Shown: positions 23,061 to 34,690 of the stretch, in pieces
How the letters are laid out: every line of letters starts with the position of its first letter
Numbering within the stretch: position 1 is the stretch's first letter
NCBI GenBank assembly: GCA_963277665.1
Contig: OY728143.1
Location: 533,172,394 to 533,236,393, forward strand
Direction: 5' to 3'
Length of the DNA: 64,000 nucleotides
Origin: Viscum album
Taxonomy: Eukaryota > Streptophyta > Magnoliopsida > Santalales > Viscaceae
Notes under the pieces: generated by a model
The model's input: only the letters and a program-made list of their open reading frames with translations
Told to the model about the DNA's origin: nothing
Databases searched by the model: none
Program-made: the position numbers and the translations under genes

Positions 23061-23339
23061 GAAATCATTTAAAAGTCACACATTTATAAAGGAAGTAATT
23101 AAAAAGAGATTTTTGAATCAAAGTGTCCCATACCACTTTGAAACTTTTTAAAGGAATTAAAATTTTAAAAACATTCATGTCCATATAAATAAATCCTTAA
23201 AAACCATTTTGTATACATGGACATTAATTAAAAAGATTTAGAAAGATAAATCTTTAAAACATTTAAAATTCTGATTTTGATAAATAGTACCTTTCCGAAA
23301 TTCTTAAAATATTCATTTTGAAATAATTTAAAAGTCACA
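23061..23339 (-). repeat. Direct repeats flanking a 259-bp length difference
   Basis: GAAATCATTTAAAAGTCACA at 23061-23080 and a one-mismatch copy at 23320-23339. The related LTR at 55712-57481 has only one copy (56610-56629) and lacks the sequence between. One family line has gained a tandem duplication or the other has deleted between the repeats. Confidence 0.65.
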
Positions 23340-24039
23340 TAATTATAAAATAAAAAATTTTCATTGAAAATATTATTATAATATTTTAAGGGAAGCTTTG
23401 ACAATTTTATAACTGTGGTAAATAGCCGCACCCGCCGTATAAGTTAAAAAAACATTCTTACCTTAATTTTGTCGAAAAGGATAAAAAGAACCTTGTTTGG
23501 AAAACGACAGAAAGATTCCTTTATAAACCTCTTATAAAAAGTCAAACAAGTGTATAAATGACTTTAACCCATATTTTAGTAAATAGTAAAAATGTATTGA
23601 AATTCATTTTTATGAAACATGGATGTGGATGATAAAGAGATCCCAGTAGATTATTACGTATAAACAAACTCGGATAATGAAGAAATTGTGAAATAACCCT
23701 TACCTTGTACTTTTCCTTGGTTGGGGTAGGTTATCCTCATATATAATGGTGAAATAATTGTTATTAAATTATTAAATAATCATATACATTAATATGATAT
23801 CATATATGATCTTTTAACATTGCTTTGTTAATAATATCTTAGAATTATCGTCGTTTCGGGTGTTTACTTACTCGTTTTCTTTTATATGTTTTGTTACGTA
23901 AGACATGTTTGTAATGGATAGGTTGTATATTATTCATATCCAGAATTATATAAAGTCCTTAAACATCATTTTTAAATCCTAAAATGATAATTATACTTGA
24001 ATGGATATGATGGAGATGAATCTCATCGCGTTCGTGGAG

Positions 24040-24051
24040 ACGGTAGTCCGT
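24040..24051 (-). promoter_or_regulatory. CG-rich hairpin, copy 1 in solo LTR
   Basis: ACGG-TAGT-CCGT followed by ACGTACG, in an otherwise very AT-rich LTR. Related hairpins: 24229-24240, 57334-57345, 59667-59678, 59846-59857, 60054-60065. Confidence 0.5.
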
Positions 24052-24228
24052 ACGTACGCACGAGCGACAATATCATTCTATTGATATTAAAATAATATAT
24101 AATTGCATGGTATATCATATATACAGAATCCTTATCATGTTATATTTTTTATTTAAATGAGTTAGACATCATTACTATACCCATCCAAATAATAATATAT
24201 TGAATAACAATTACAACACGACGTGGAG

Positions 24229-24240
24229 ACGGTAAGCCGT
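24229..24240 (-). promoter_or_regulatory. CG-rich hairpin, copy 2 in solo LTR
   Basis: ACGG-TAAG-CCGT followed by ATGTACGCACG, 189 bases from copy 1. The stem is kept and the loop differs. Confidence 0.5.
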
Positions 24241-24593
24241 ATGTACGCACGTATGGTGACATGTTATTCAAAGGGTGGATAGAATACTGAATATGGTTGT
24301 ACAATATTTATAATAACATCACAGTATATATAAGATATTGGAGTTATTATTTTAGAATGGTAACAACAAAGGAAGAAGAAGTGGAAGAAAAAAGGAACTT
24401 TAAAAAGGGTGGTGAAATCATTACCTCTTCTTCGGGTTCTTCCTTTTGATTTGATCAAAAGGCTCCTTAGGTCGGCTTTATGATCAAAATAAGGCCTCTA
24501 GGTTGTAGTGAGGGAAGGTTGGAGAGTATATGGGCATGTTTTGGCCGAACCAAATGGCTTTGAAGGTGTGAAGAAATGAGAAGGAAGAGTTCC

Positions 24594-24601
24594 CTTTTAT
24601 A
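24594..24601 (-). promoter_or_regulatory. TATA box of the solo LTR
   Basis: TATAAAAG on the minus strand after CCCCTCACCCCTCT, in the same context as in LTR B and LTR C. Confidence 0.7.
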
Positions 24602-26501
24602 AGAGGGGTGAGGGGCACCTTTTGAAAATCTAGAAACATTAGTTTATAATAAATTAATATTCGGTTTATAATGGCTAAAAAGTTTATTATTAAAAGTTTA
24701 TGGTGGGTATGGGTTGAACAAAACTCAACCAATAGAATTTAGACAGGTTTGGGTACTTATATTAACCTTATCTTTAAGTATTAACTCTAAGTAAATTAGT
24801 TTCACTTTTACAATGTCTCTTTGTATTTTTATATTATATTGTTAATAAACATACCATATACATCCAAGAGACCCACCAAGTGGTCCATTAATCATTCTCC
24901 TTTCATGATATAAGTCTCTTAGAAGAACCTTAGATTTTTAGGAATTTAATATCAATTAATAATATAATATTTGTTTTAAAAACTCCTTTATGTCAATTTT
25001 GATACTATTCAGTAGTTGATTTTTTTGAAACTCATAACAGAATGATTACTTCGAAATAAATTAATTACATCAATTCTAATATTCCATATTAACTTATAAA
25101 ATTATTTTAATTCTTTAAAAGTCTCAAATTATATTTATTTGGATATTTATAATATCAATTATTTTAAATTTTCACTATTATGGGAATTAATGCATCATCA
25201 TTGTGTAATAAATAAATTAAATTATACAATGTCTAAAATTTATAAATAAAATATAATTATGTGGGAAATCTTTTTGTCTTTCTAATTAATATTTATAGTC
25301 TAAAATCCAACATATATAACCATAGGTAAAATTTTTTTTTCTAAAACATATATGATTGCATTATTTTTATATTCATTTTAATATAATTAAAATAAACTGT
25401 CCCTATCACCTACAAGTGGCTCCATGGGGTCCCAAAATAGACCCAAAGATGAATATTGACGAACCTGTATCAAAAAATAAGTCTAGGACACATTTAGATT
25501 AATTTAGTATTATTTTAATATTATTTTTTAACCCTTATTTACCAGATTTACCCGTAACCATGGTAAATAAAATATTTACCGCAGTAATTATTCAAAATGT
25601 CTTAAAATAAAAGTTACCTATTTACACAATTTGAACATCCTGATTTCAAATATGGAATCCATTTTTCAAAAATCAAAACACAGAAGTGGCAGAAATTATT
25701 TAAAAATTAATTCTAGTTGTTAAAACAAAAAGTGTGTTTTTAAGAGATAATAACTATCAAAAGATTGGCACTTATTTATGTCCAGTTTAATTGTAAAATT
25801 ATGTCCAATGACCAAAATTATATTAAATGGTAAAAATATATTCTAAATATACTTTAAAACCACTCAAATTCATAATTTTCACTATTAATTATTTTGATTA
25901 AAAAAGTTGTTTTTAATCAAAATTTATTAATTTTCACTATTCATCAAAATATTAAAGTTATCCAAAAAGTACCAAAATTTCACCTTATGGTAAATTCAAC
26001 ACTCTGAATCCAAAAATGAAGTCTATTTTGAAATATAAAATATATATAATTTCAAAAGGTAGGTATTACTCTTCATAACGGCTAGTTTGATCGGTTGTGG
26101 TGTGTGTTAAAACTCGAAGTTGCGTACAACACACGCTACTGTATTATTCAAAGGAAAGCGTACCGTGGAACCTCGGGATGTTTCAATTTAAATTTTTGAT
26201 GTCCCCATTTAGTCAAAAAGTTTAAAATATTGTATTTAAAAAGGGTTCAGTATTAAAAGTTGATAAAAGTGCAATACTGAAAATGAATTTGTTCTTGCAT
26301 AATATATAAGAAACTCATAATATGGATTATAAAATTATAAGGATTATATAAAGTTTAAAATTTAGTTAATACTATTCATAACCTTTTTTGAATGGTTTTT
26401 TTTGTTATGTCATGGTGCGATTGAACTCGGTGTTGTGTGTAGTGCAAGTTATTTAATTATTTTGAAGAAATAACACACTATAAAATCTTGGGGTTGTTAC
26501 A

Positions 26502-26506
26502 ATGAA
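26502..26506. repeat. Target-site duplication ATGAA, right copy
   Basis: Exact copy of 22142-22146. Confidence 0.9.
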
Positions 26507-27442
26507 AATATAAAAAAACTCTTACATCACAAGTATCACTCCATCACCAATTCTAAAACACACTGAGTCTTATTAACCCAAGAAAACCTTTACTATAGGG
26601 TTCACAAAAAGGTTACTAACACACATATTCCAACACAATGAGACATAAATAAAATCAAGGGTCCAAAATTGCACTTTCACGGTCATAATCCATAAGTATT
26701 TCCACACCTAAATTAATAGAAACCATCTCATAACCCATGGTTCATATCCATACAGGGGGAATAATAATTGAAAAACATTTATTCCCACATAAAGAACAAA
26801 AAAGGACTTATGTTCCATAAATAATGTTTCAAAATATGGTATTCTGAATTCCTAAACAATCCATACATAGTGTCTGATCACACTACTAGGATTACCCATT
26901 TTCAGATCCCTTATATTTTTCATCATTTTTAAATTTCCATTCCTAATTAAACATTACCATTTAATCCCCAAGGATATAAAATTAAAAATGTACTATTTTC
27001 AAACTGATAATTATGTAGAATTTCAAAAAAATATTAACCCAACATTTTAAAAATTTAAGGTCCTTTAAAGTTAATTTTTTTTAGAAATATACTTTTTTGA
27101 TAACAACTTCCAAGGTAATATTAACATAGATAAACTATAGTCTCAAAATTGCTCTATAAAAACAAGAATACTAAGGAAATTCCAATCAAATTAAATATAC
27201 ATATTAAATATCAACTTTATATCACTAGTATGATTCATGAACACAAACATTCTCACTATCTTTGAAAGGAAAACTGAAAAAACTTTATAAATTAATAACA
27301 TCCAATATAAGTGCACTACTGAAGGATGTAATAAAAAAGAAATTTACATAATGAAATCCAAAAATCAATACCTATACATGGAAATATGTATTTTCCATCA
27401 TATGTGTGGATGCAATTAGCCATGCATGTGTTCAAAATAATT
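26507..27442. other. Internal region of element D, second part; nothing recognised
   Basis: Continues the sequence interrupted by the solo LTR, of similar composition (AT-rich, C over G). No gene, RNA or repeat boundary could be supported. A 100-codon minus frame at 27316-27618 runs across the copia 1 boundary and is rejected. Confidence 0.35.
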
Positions 27443-27659
27443 TGTTGGGACCAAGTTTTATGGATAAAGAAGTAAGAAACGTTTGTTATTACAGAGTGTT
27501 GTCTTTTGTTGTCAATGAAGATAAATCCATTCAATTTGCAAAGCACATTAAAACTATGATGACGATTTTCTGATTTATAATTCACAAATATCATATGTTT
27601 GGAGAAGTTGTGATGCACACCTTATGAAGTATAGGGGGAGTAAATAAGTGTTTTTGGAA

Positions 27660-28060
27660 AAGGGGAGCAACTGGCATGCATGTCAAGAGTGGCGCGCAAT
27701 AAAAAAGTGGTGCGTAAGTATTGGCACGCAAGTATTGATGTGCAAGTATATGTGGCGTGCAACTCATAATTCAGGAACATCACATTGAAATTTGACAATG
27801 GAAATAAAATGTCATGCAAGTTAAATATTGGTGCACAAGTCAAAAAGTGGCATGCAAGTATAAGTGGAATGCAAGTGTGGCGTGAAAGTATAAGTGGCAT
27901 GCAAGTGTATGTTGCACGCAAGTCATCTTCCAACATCATCATATTAAAAACGACAAAGGATTGAATGTGGTGTGCTAGTGATTGAAGGTCGCGCAAGTGA
28001 TGGAGTGGCAAGCAATTGATGGAGAAGCGCGCAAGTAATGGAACGTAAGTCTATGTGATG
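27660..28060 (+). repeat. Degenerate GTGGCRTGCAAGT repeats in U3 of copia 1
   Basis: More than fifteen copies of a GTGG(C/T)(A/G)TGCAAGT-like core at irregular spacing upstream of the TATA box. Also present in the 3' LTR (34915-35300). They could be promoter elements; that is inference. Confidence 0.65.
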
Positions 28061-28078
28061 CACATGTCAACAAAATTC

Positions 28079-28088
28079 CTATAAATAG
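28079..28088 (+). promoter_or_regulatory. TATA box of copia 1 (5' LTR)
   Basis: CTATAAATAG, conserved in the 3' LTR at 35328-35337 (CTATAAATAG). It lies between the two repeat zones. Confidence 0.75.
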
Positions 28089-28149
28089 ATGACTTGAAGA
28101 TTCATTTTTTCAATGATCAAAACTTATGTGAAAATTTTATCTTTGAGCA

Positions 28150-28318
28150 CGCAAGTAGTAGAGAGTGTTGCCGTGCAAGTGCTGTCGCACAAGTGTTGTC
28201 ACACAAGTGTTTTCATGCAAGTGTTGTCGCGCAAGTGTTGTCGCGCATGTGTTGTCGTGCAAGTGTTGTCATGCATGTGTTTCCACAGAAGTGTTCTCGT
28301 GCAAGTTTCCAGAGGTGT
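28150..28318 (+). repeat. 14-bp tandem array downstream of the copia 1 TATA box
   Basis: About eleven degenerate copies of GTGTTGTCGCGCAA. Because 14 does not divide by 3, any frame through it repeats every 42 bases. The 3' LTR has the same array at 35398-35560. It should be in the 5' untranslated RNA. Confidence 0.8.
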
Positions 28319-28862
28319 GCATGTAGGGAGGCATGCAAGCAGGTGGCATGCAATTATTGAGTAGGCACGCATGTATGGAGGCATTAAAGAATTAATTGGA
28401 GTGCAAGTTGTTTTCACTCGGTGGTTCTTACCTACATCTCGGTAGGAATGTGAAGATATGTAATTCAGAGAATACAACTGTTCAATTGTAAAGATTCTCT
28501 GAAATATTGTAGTTCCCTATTTGTGCTATGAGGGTGCACACGATCTTGTGGTTTGTTTTCCAAGTGCTACACAAGTGTAAGGGTATATCCTACATTTTGT
28601 ATTCCACATCAAAGGATTGTTTTCTAGTGTATTGTGTAGTACTGGATTGTTTCCATTCCATACGAAGGACATAGCTACTCTTGTTGAGTAGTGAACCTTG
28701 TAAATCTTGTGTTCCTATGATTGTATGTGTTCAGCAGGGAAGAAACTCTTTAACAGGTGGCAAAGGTTGGTTCAAAAAAATGGAAACATAAAAAGAAATA
28801 GATATCACTGATTCACCCCTCCCCATCTCAGTGATACTTGGATCCAAGCTGGGAACATAAAT

Positions 28863-28875
28863 TGGTATTAGAGCG
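28863..28875 (+). other. Primer-binding site of copia 1
   Basis: TGGTATTAGAGCG, initiator tRNA-Met type with one C-to-T change. Confidence 0.8.
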
Positions 28876-28924
28876 ACAGGTTCCCTTCGTTTATTTATTG
28901 CTGAAGTGGTTGAAGAGAAGTTGT

Positions 28925-31130
28925 GATAGAGAATCTAAATTGTGTGAATAGTAAGGGGATTCTGATTTTTCATGGAAAGAACTATCACATCTGGAAGGAA
29001 TGAATGATGCATTATCTTATGTCTCTTGGATATGAAGTTCTTGAATCTACAAAAGATGGATTTCCTTCTATTAATGAAAAGTATCCTCTTACTGCTACTG
29101 AAATGAAGAATCATGAGAATGATGGAAGAACTAAAAATGTGTTACTCTCATCTCTTTCTAAGAGTGAATTTTTAAGAGTGAAAGGTATTGCTACATACAA
29201 AGGAATCTGTGAAAAGCTGAAGAACATCTATGAAGGAAATAAAAAAGTGAATAAGGCTAAACTACAAATATGGAGGCTGAAGTATGAAGACATGAAAATG
29301 GGAGAATCTGAACCTGTTGGGGATTTCATTACCATGATAAATGATATTATCAGTAAAATCTGATGTTTTGTTGAAACATTGGAATATTCTATAGTTGTTT
29401 AAAATATCTTAAGAATTATTACCGACAAATTTGATGCTAAAGATTCATCACTGGAGGATAGAGATCCTAAAACATTATATCTGGATGATTTCCATAGCAA
29501 TCTCAAAACTTTTGAAAAGAGAAGGGAGAAGACTATGAAGAGAAAATCAAAAGATGATAGAGAAATGTCTTTCCAAGATTTAAATAAAGTGAATTCAAAG
29601 ACATTTTTCATTGATGATAAAGCTATTAAATCAGACTCTAAAAATGGGGCATGTCAAAATTTTGATGAAATACTTTCCTTGAATTCTAAAAATGTGAAAA
29701 TTGGAACAGGGAAATACAAAGGGAAACTTCCTTTGAAATGTATTGAATGTGGAGCTGTTGGCCACTTTGCAGATAATTTTCCTCAAAAAGGGATAGATGA
29801 AGATAGTGATGAAGAAGATAGAAGACCAAGAAAGTCATGGAAGAAACTGGGTGGAAAAGATAAATATTCCGGAAGAGGTAATGATAAAAAGACTTCAAAT
29901 CAAAAAGAAGAAGCTTGTTTTCAAAAAGTGAAGAAGATGATGATAGTGAGACTGGATCTGAAAAATCTATTATAGAGAAATCTAGAGATAGTACCTTTTT
30001 TGAAATAGTGAATAATGATGATTATGAGAGTAGTAGAACTGAAGAAGAAGAAACTCAACTTGAATAGTATCTAAAAGAAGAGATGGAGGAATGTATGAGA
30101 AAGATCAGAAGGCTTGAGAAGGAAAATAAGAAGTTGATAAAATAAAATTCCACATTAAACAATGAAGAAATTTCTCATGATGAGAAAATCAATATGGAAA
30201 AGGAGATTGATGATCTTAAGAATTATCTTGAGAATGCAATGAATTGAAATGATCATCTTGATGTAAAGTTTAATGAAAAAGAATAAAAGATAGAACATGT
30301 CCAACAAAAACTTTATCAAGATAAAGAAATGAATGTCAGTTTCAGAAAATCTATCTTATAAGTTGGTGAATGTTCTAGTAAGAATGAACCAAATGAGGAT
30401 CCACGAAAGCTATCTTAAAAGGTTGAAAGGAACAATGGACCTAGTTTTGATAAGAACAAGGCTGGAAATATCATGTATGTGGCCAATGTCATAAACACTA
30501 AAAAGTTAAATGTGAATAAAAATATTGACTCAAATAAGTCTTCTAATACCACTGGTACTGATAAATCTGTGCCAAAGAAGATAGTTCTAAATGTAAACAT
30601 AAAGGTTTGTGATCAGCAAAGTGCTATTAAGAAATTCATTGAGAAGCGTGTTCACAACTCTGATCAGCATAGAAGTTTCAGAGGAATATATTCATTCTAT
30701 GGTTACTGCTTGGATTGTGATGGATTTGGACACATTGAAAATATGTGTTGGTTCCACCAACAACATTACCGCTATTTCACAAGTTATGAATGATAAGGAT
30801 TGAGTAGGAGTAAACCCTTTAAAAATATAAAGTCTAAAAATAAATTTAAATAGATATCTGAGATGATTGGTGTGAAAGTTGAGAATATGTCCCAACCACT
30901 TGAAACTATTTGTGAAAGATGTTATCGACCCGGACATCATGCCAATGGATTCATTAGTGTGTTACCAGAGCAACAAAAGATTCTTAATAATTCTCAAAAG
31001 CCAGAGTTTTTAAAAGAAAAAATGGATAGGTTTGATAAGTTCGAAAAGAAAGAGTGAATGGTTGTCTGGCCAGATCACATTGACTTGGCTAGGAAGTTGG
31101 AGGACACACAACAGGGAGTGATGGAAAAGA
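28925..31130 (+). pseudogene. gag: gag of copia 1 (decayed)
   Basis: The N-terminal UBN2 domain is seen as GKNYHIWKE, then an early stop at 29000, then a 119-codon frame from 29004 (MMHYLMSLGYEVL..LKNIYEGNKKVNKAKLQ). A CCHC motif near 29740 (CIECGAVGHFADNF) has lost its last cysteine to phenylalanine. A glutamate/lysine-rich stretch at about 30030-30330 looks like a coiled coil. Two more knuckles follow: CLDCDGFGHIENMC (about 30711-30752, intact) and CERCYRPGHHANGF (about 30911, last cysteine again phenylalanine). Gag packages element RNA. Several stops and frame changes break it. The gag-pol boundary was not located exactly. Confidence 0.85.
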
Positions 31131-31179
31131 ATGAATAAAAAGATCTTGTTGTTGAAACTTCTTTGAAAGCTACAACATG

Positions 31180-34100
31180 AGAATGTCCATTAATTCTTGA
31201 TAGGGTATGTTACTCTCATATGACAGGAGACTTAAAGGTAAATAAGAATGTGAAAGGCTTCAAAGAAAGAAGAGTGAAATTTGGAAATGATGAATCTCTG
31301 AGGATCAAAGGTGTTGGATCGGCCATCATTGGAAAAGAAAAGATGAAATCCTGGAAAACAATATATTTTGATGGGCTGAAACATAACCTGCTTAGAGTTT
31401 CACAACTCTGTGATGAGGGAAATAATGTTATCTTTAGTAAAGTTGGATTTTTTGTGAAAAGTGAAATTGATGGAAATATAGTTACAGGGGGCCATCATAC
31501 TAAGGGAACTTGTTCCAAGTTGGTGAAGTGCAGAACTATTTTTACGTGGGTGTAGTGGATAAAAATCAGTTATGGCATAAAAGGCTTGTACGTATGTGTC
31601 CGAGAAATATGTGCATGTTATCAACATGAGACAGTTTCGTAGATATGCATGATTTATCATGAAGAAGAGATTGGTGCTGCACTATTTGTGAAAAAGGGAA
31701 GATTACAAACAATTTTCATAAGAGAGTTGAAATTCGTTCAAAAAAAACCCTTGGAACATATATATTCTGATGTATGTGGACCAATTATAAAGCAATAAAG
31801 AAATGGAGATAAGTTCTTCATTACTTTCATTGATGAATTTACTCGATTACATGTGTTATGTACGTGAGACATAAGTCAGATAGTCTGAAAATGATTAAGA
31901 GTTTTGAGAGGAAATAAGAAAAGGAATGTGAGTATTCTTTGAATAAGTTGAGAAGTGATAATGGTGGAGAGTATATAAATGAATTTTTTAAATGTTATTT
32001 TGAGAATCATGGATTTCGGCATGAGTTCAGTTCATCATACACACCTCAGCAAAATGGGGTTTCTGAAGGAAATAATTGAAGTTTGGTGGAAATGGGGAGA
32101 ACTAAGTTGATTGAGCATAGTCTTTCTCATAATTATTGGAGGCAAGCCATGTGCACTGCTGTGTATATTCAGAACTAATATTTCATTAGGCCAAACTCAG
32201 ATATTAATCCTTAGGAAATGTTCAATGGAAAAACTACAAGTCTGAAACACCTAAGAGTATTTGGGAGTCCATGCATTATAAAGAAGAAAGGTGGAAACCT
32301 TGGAATGTTTGACCAAAGAGGAGATGGTGGAATTTTTCTTGGATCTAATCCAGAAGGAAGAGGATATAGATGTATCAACAAAGAAACAAGAATAATTATT
32401 GATTCTTAATATGTAAAAGTTGTTGAGAATGATGAGAAAGAAAAGAAATCATATGTTGATGTGGATGTTGAGGAGGATAGAGAATATTTTGTTAACAATT
32501 CTGATAATGTTGCAGACAGTATGAATCATAATCAAGAATATTAATATGACTCAATCATCTCAAGTGATGATGATGGAGTTCAAACAACTCATCCTAGGTT
32601 GATGATGCAAGTGGAGGCTCAGAACATATTTTGAGATAAAATTCAGAGGGTTCAAATAAGAAGAACAAGGAATGCTATATCACATGAATCTATTTATTTG
32701 AAAGTTGAACCGAATGATGTAAATGAAGCCTTTGAGCATCAAAAATGGGTCTATTCAATGAATGAAGAGCTTGATCAAACAAAAAAGAATGATACTTGGG
32801 AGCTTGTTCCTATTCCGGACAAAAAGAACATTATTGGTACAAATTGGGTTTTCCGAAACAAACTGAATGAAGAAGGTAAAATAATAATAAACCAATCAAG
32901 ATTGGATTGCAAAGGGTATTCAAAAATTGAAGGCATTTATTTTGATTAAACCTTTTCTCCATTGGAAATATTAGAAACAATCAGAATCATTTTTTCAATT
33001 TCCACGCAACGAGGTTACAAAATCATTCAAATGGATGTAAAATATGATGTCTTAAATGGTGACATTGATGAGGAAGTTTATTTTGATCAACCTTGTGGAT
33101 TTGTTATTGGAAAGGATTAATGTTATGTGTGAAGGTTAAAGAAGGATATTAATGGGATAAAATAGGTTCTGAGAGCATGGTATTCTAATTTTTTTTTTGC
33201 TTAAAGAAGATAAACATTAAGAAAGGAGGGTTGACAACAATATATACATCTAGTAATGTCATGATTTTTCACAGATCATTATTATTTATGTCGATAATAA
33301 TATATTTTCTATAAATAATTAAAGATCATCTGAAAATTTTGTTGAGGAGATGAAGATGTTATTTGAGATGTCCATGTTGGGAGAAATGATGTACTTTCTT
33401 GGGCTACAAATTTCACAGAATAAGAATCACGTTTTTCTATCTTAAGAAAAGTATGCTAAGGAACTTATCATTAAATTTCGCATGGAATATTAGAAACCAA
33501 TTTTTACACCAATTTTAGTGGTAACAAAGTTTTCTAAAGATGGAGAAGGCAAGGAAGTTGATCAGAATGAGCTTCGAAAGCTGATTGGATGTCTATTATA
33601 TTTGATTGCCTCCAGAACGGACATCGTCTATGTTGTCAATTTATGTGCAAGATTGAAAAAGTGCTCCTAAAGAATCACATTTTATTGCTAGAAAAACAAT
33701 TCTCAGATATATCAAAGGTACAAAAAATTTCATAATTAGGCATGATGTCTCAGTAAATATTGATATATTCGAGTATTTTGATTCTAATTGGGAATGAAAT
33801 GTTGATGATCTAAGATCCAAATCTGGCGGAGTTTTATTTAAAGGTAAACGTTGTGTTATTTGGCATACCATGAAACAAAATTCAGTAACTCTTAGCACAG
33901 CTGAAGATGGGTATGTTGCTGCCACTCAAGCTGGAACTCAACTAATGTGGATGAGGACTAAGCTGGAAGATCTACTTGTTAATGTAAAGATACCATTACT
34001 CTTGGGTTGTGATAATCGGAGTGAAATAAATCATACAAGAAATCCAGTACAACATTCTCGTTCAAAAAAATTGATATAAAGTACCACTTCATCAAAGAGT

Positions 34101-34240
34101 AGGTGGAGATGAATGAATTGAGGCTGTAGTATGTTCCTACATCTGTATAAGTTGCTGATATATTCACAAAACCGTTACCGAAGGAACCATTAGCAAAATT
34201 GAGGTTGAACATGGGTGCCCAACCTCCTTCTCATCAAGGA
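31180..34240 (+). pseudogene. pol: pol of copia 1: protease, integrase, RT, RNase H (decayed)
   Basis: Domains in copia order. The protease keeps the HMTGD motif near 31217, but the catalytic DSG before it reads DRV. Integrase has a zinc-finger remnant (LWHKRL, CTIC), FIDEFTRL, LRSDNGGEYIN (about 31953) and YTPQQNGVSEG (about 32039). RT begins near 32698: WVYSMNEELDQ, NIIGTNWVF, and the active site YVDN in place of YVDD near 33290. RNase H has MKQNSVTLSTAE (about 33870) and the conserved CDN and HSRSK motifs to about 34075. At least a dozen stops and frameshifts; not functional. Confidence 0.9.
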
Positions 34241-34249
34241 TAAGGTACA

Positions 34250-34678
34250 TGTCACTACCCCCACTCTTATATTTCTATTGGATATTTTTCTGAAGAGGGA
34301 GAATTGTTTCCTAAATCAATCCTTATATATTCATATATAAATGGGGAGTTGTGGGTATGTTGTGAATCCATCATGTATGTGTGTGAACTATTCTAAATGT
34401 TTGTTGGAGTGGTTGTATGAAACAATTTTGTTTTACATCAAGGTTAAAGAAGTGATGAATACTGAAGTAAAATATTGAATGATGATTTGATGAAGGCTGA
34501 GGAGAAACGATCATTCGATTTAATAGTCACTGCTTTTAGACTACATGGTATTGACTGTTAATAATTCTTGTTTCCTAAAATGAGTTAGCTCACTTAGGCT
34601 TAGAATTGTTGATTAGTAATCCATTTCTTAAGGTTACATTGTTTAGTGATTTATGAATCTTGGTTGACAACAAAATCC
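34250..34678 (+). other. Copia 1 region between pol and polypurine tract
   Basis: No frame of note; untranslated 3' part of the element. There is no extra ORF here, unlike copia 2. Confidence 0.5.
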
Positions 34679-34690
34679 AAAGGGGGAGAT
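34679..34690 (+). other. Polypurine tract of copia 1
   Basis: AAAGGGGGAGAT directly before the 3' LTR. Confidence 0.88.

Larger units (their letters stand above)
22147..26501 (-). repeat. Solo LTR (4.36 kb) of a gypsy family related to element B
   Basis: On the minus strand it starts TGTAACAACCCC (at 26501) and ends GGGGTGTTACA (at 22147), with a perfect ATGAA duplication outside and no internal region. That is the product of recombination between two LTRs. U3, TATA zone and end align with LTR B, but it has about 2 kb more in R/U5. That extra part is shared with 55712-57481 and holds CG-rich hairpins (24040-24051, 24229-24240), paired CAAGGCCTnGTGCCAAGAC repeats (22678-22732) and the conserved near-end hairpin (22418-22443). 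Confidence 0.92.
27443..28857 (+). repeat. 5' LTR of copia 1
   Basis: Starts TGTTGGGA and ends TGGGAACA, five bases before the primer-binding site. It contains many scattered G(C/T)GCAAGT motifs (27660-28060), a TATA box at 28079, and a 14-bp tandem array at 28150-28318. It differs from the 3' copy at many positions. Confidence 0.92.

Noticed and set aside
27316..28011. 100- and 129-codon minus frames around the copia 1 left edge
   Set aside because: The first crosses the LTR boundary; the second is a reverse reading of the U3 repeats. Neither is likely to be a gene.
28094..28364. Two overlapping frames of 83-88 codons rich in Cys/Val/Ser in the copia 1 LTR
   Set aside because: They are readings of the 14-bp tandem array in different frames, not genes.
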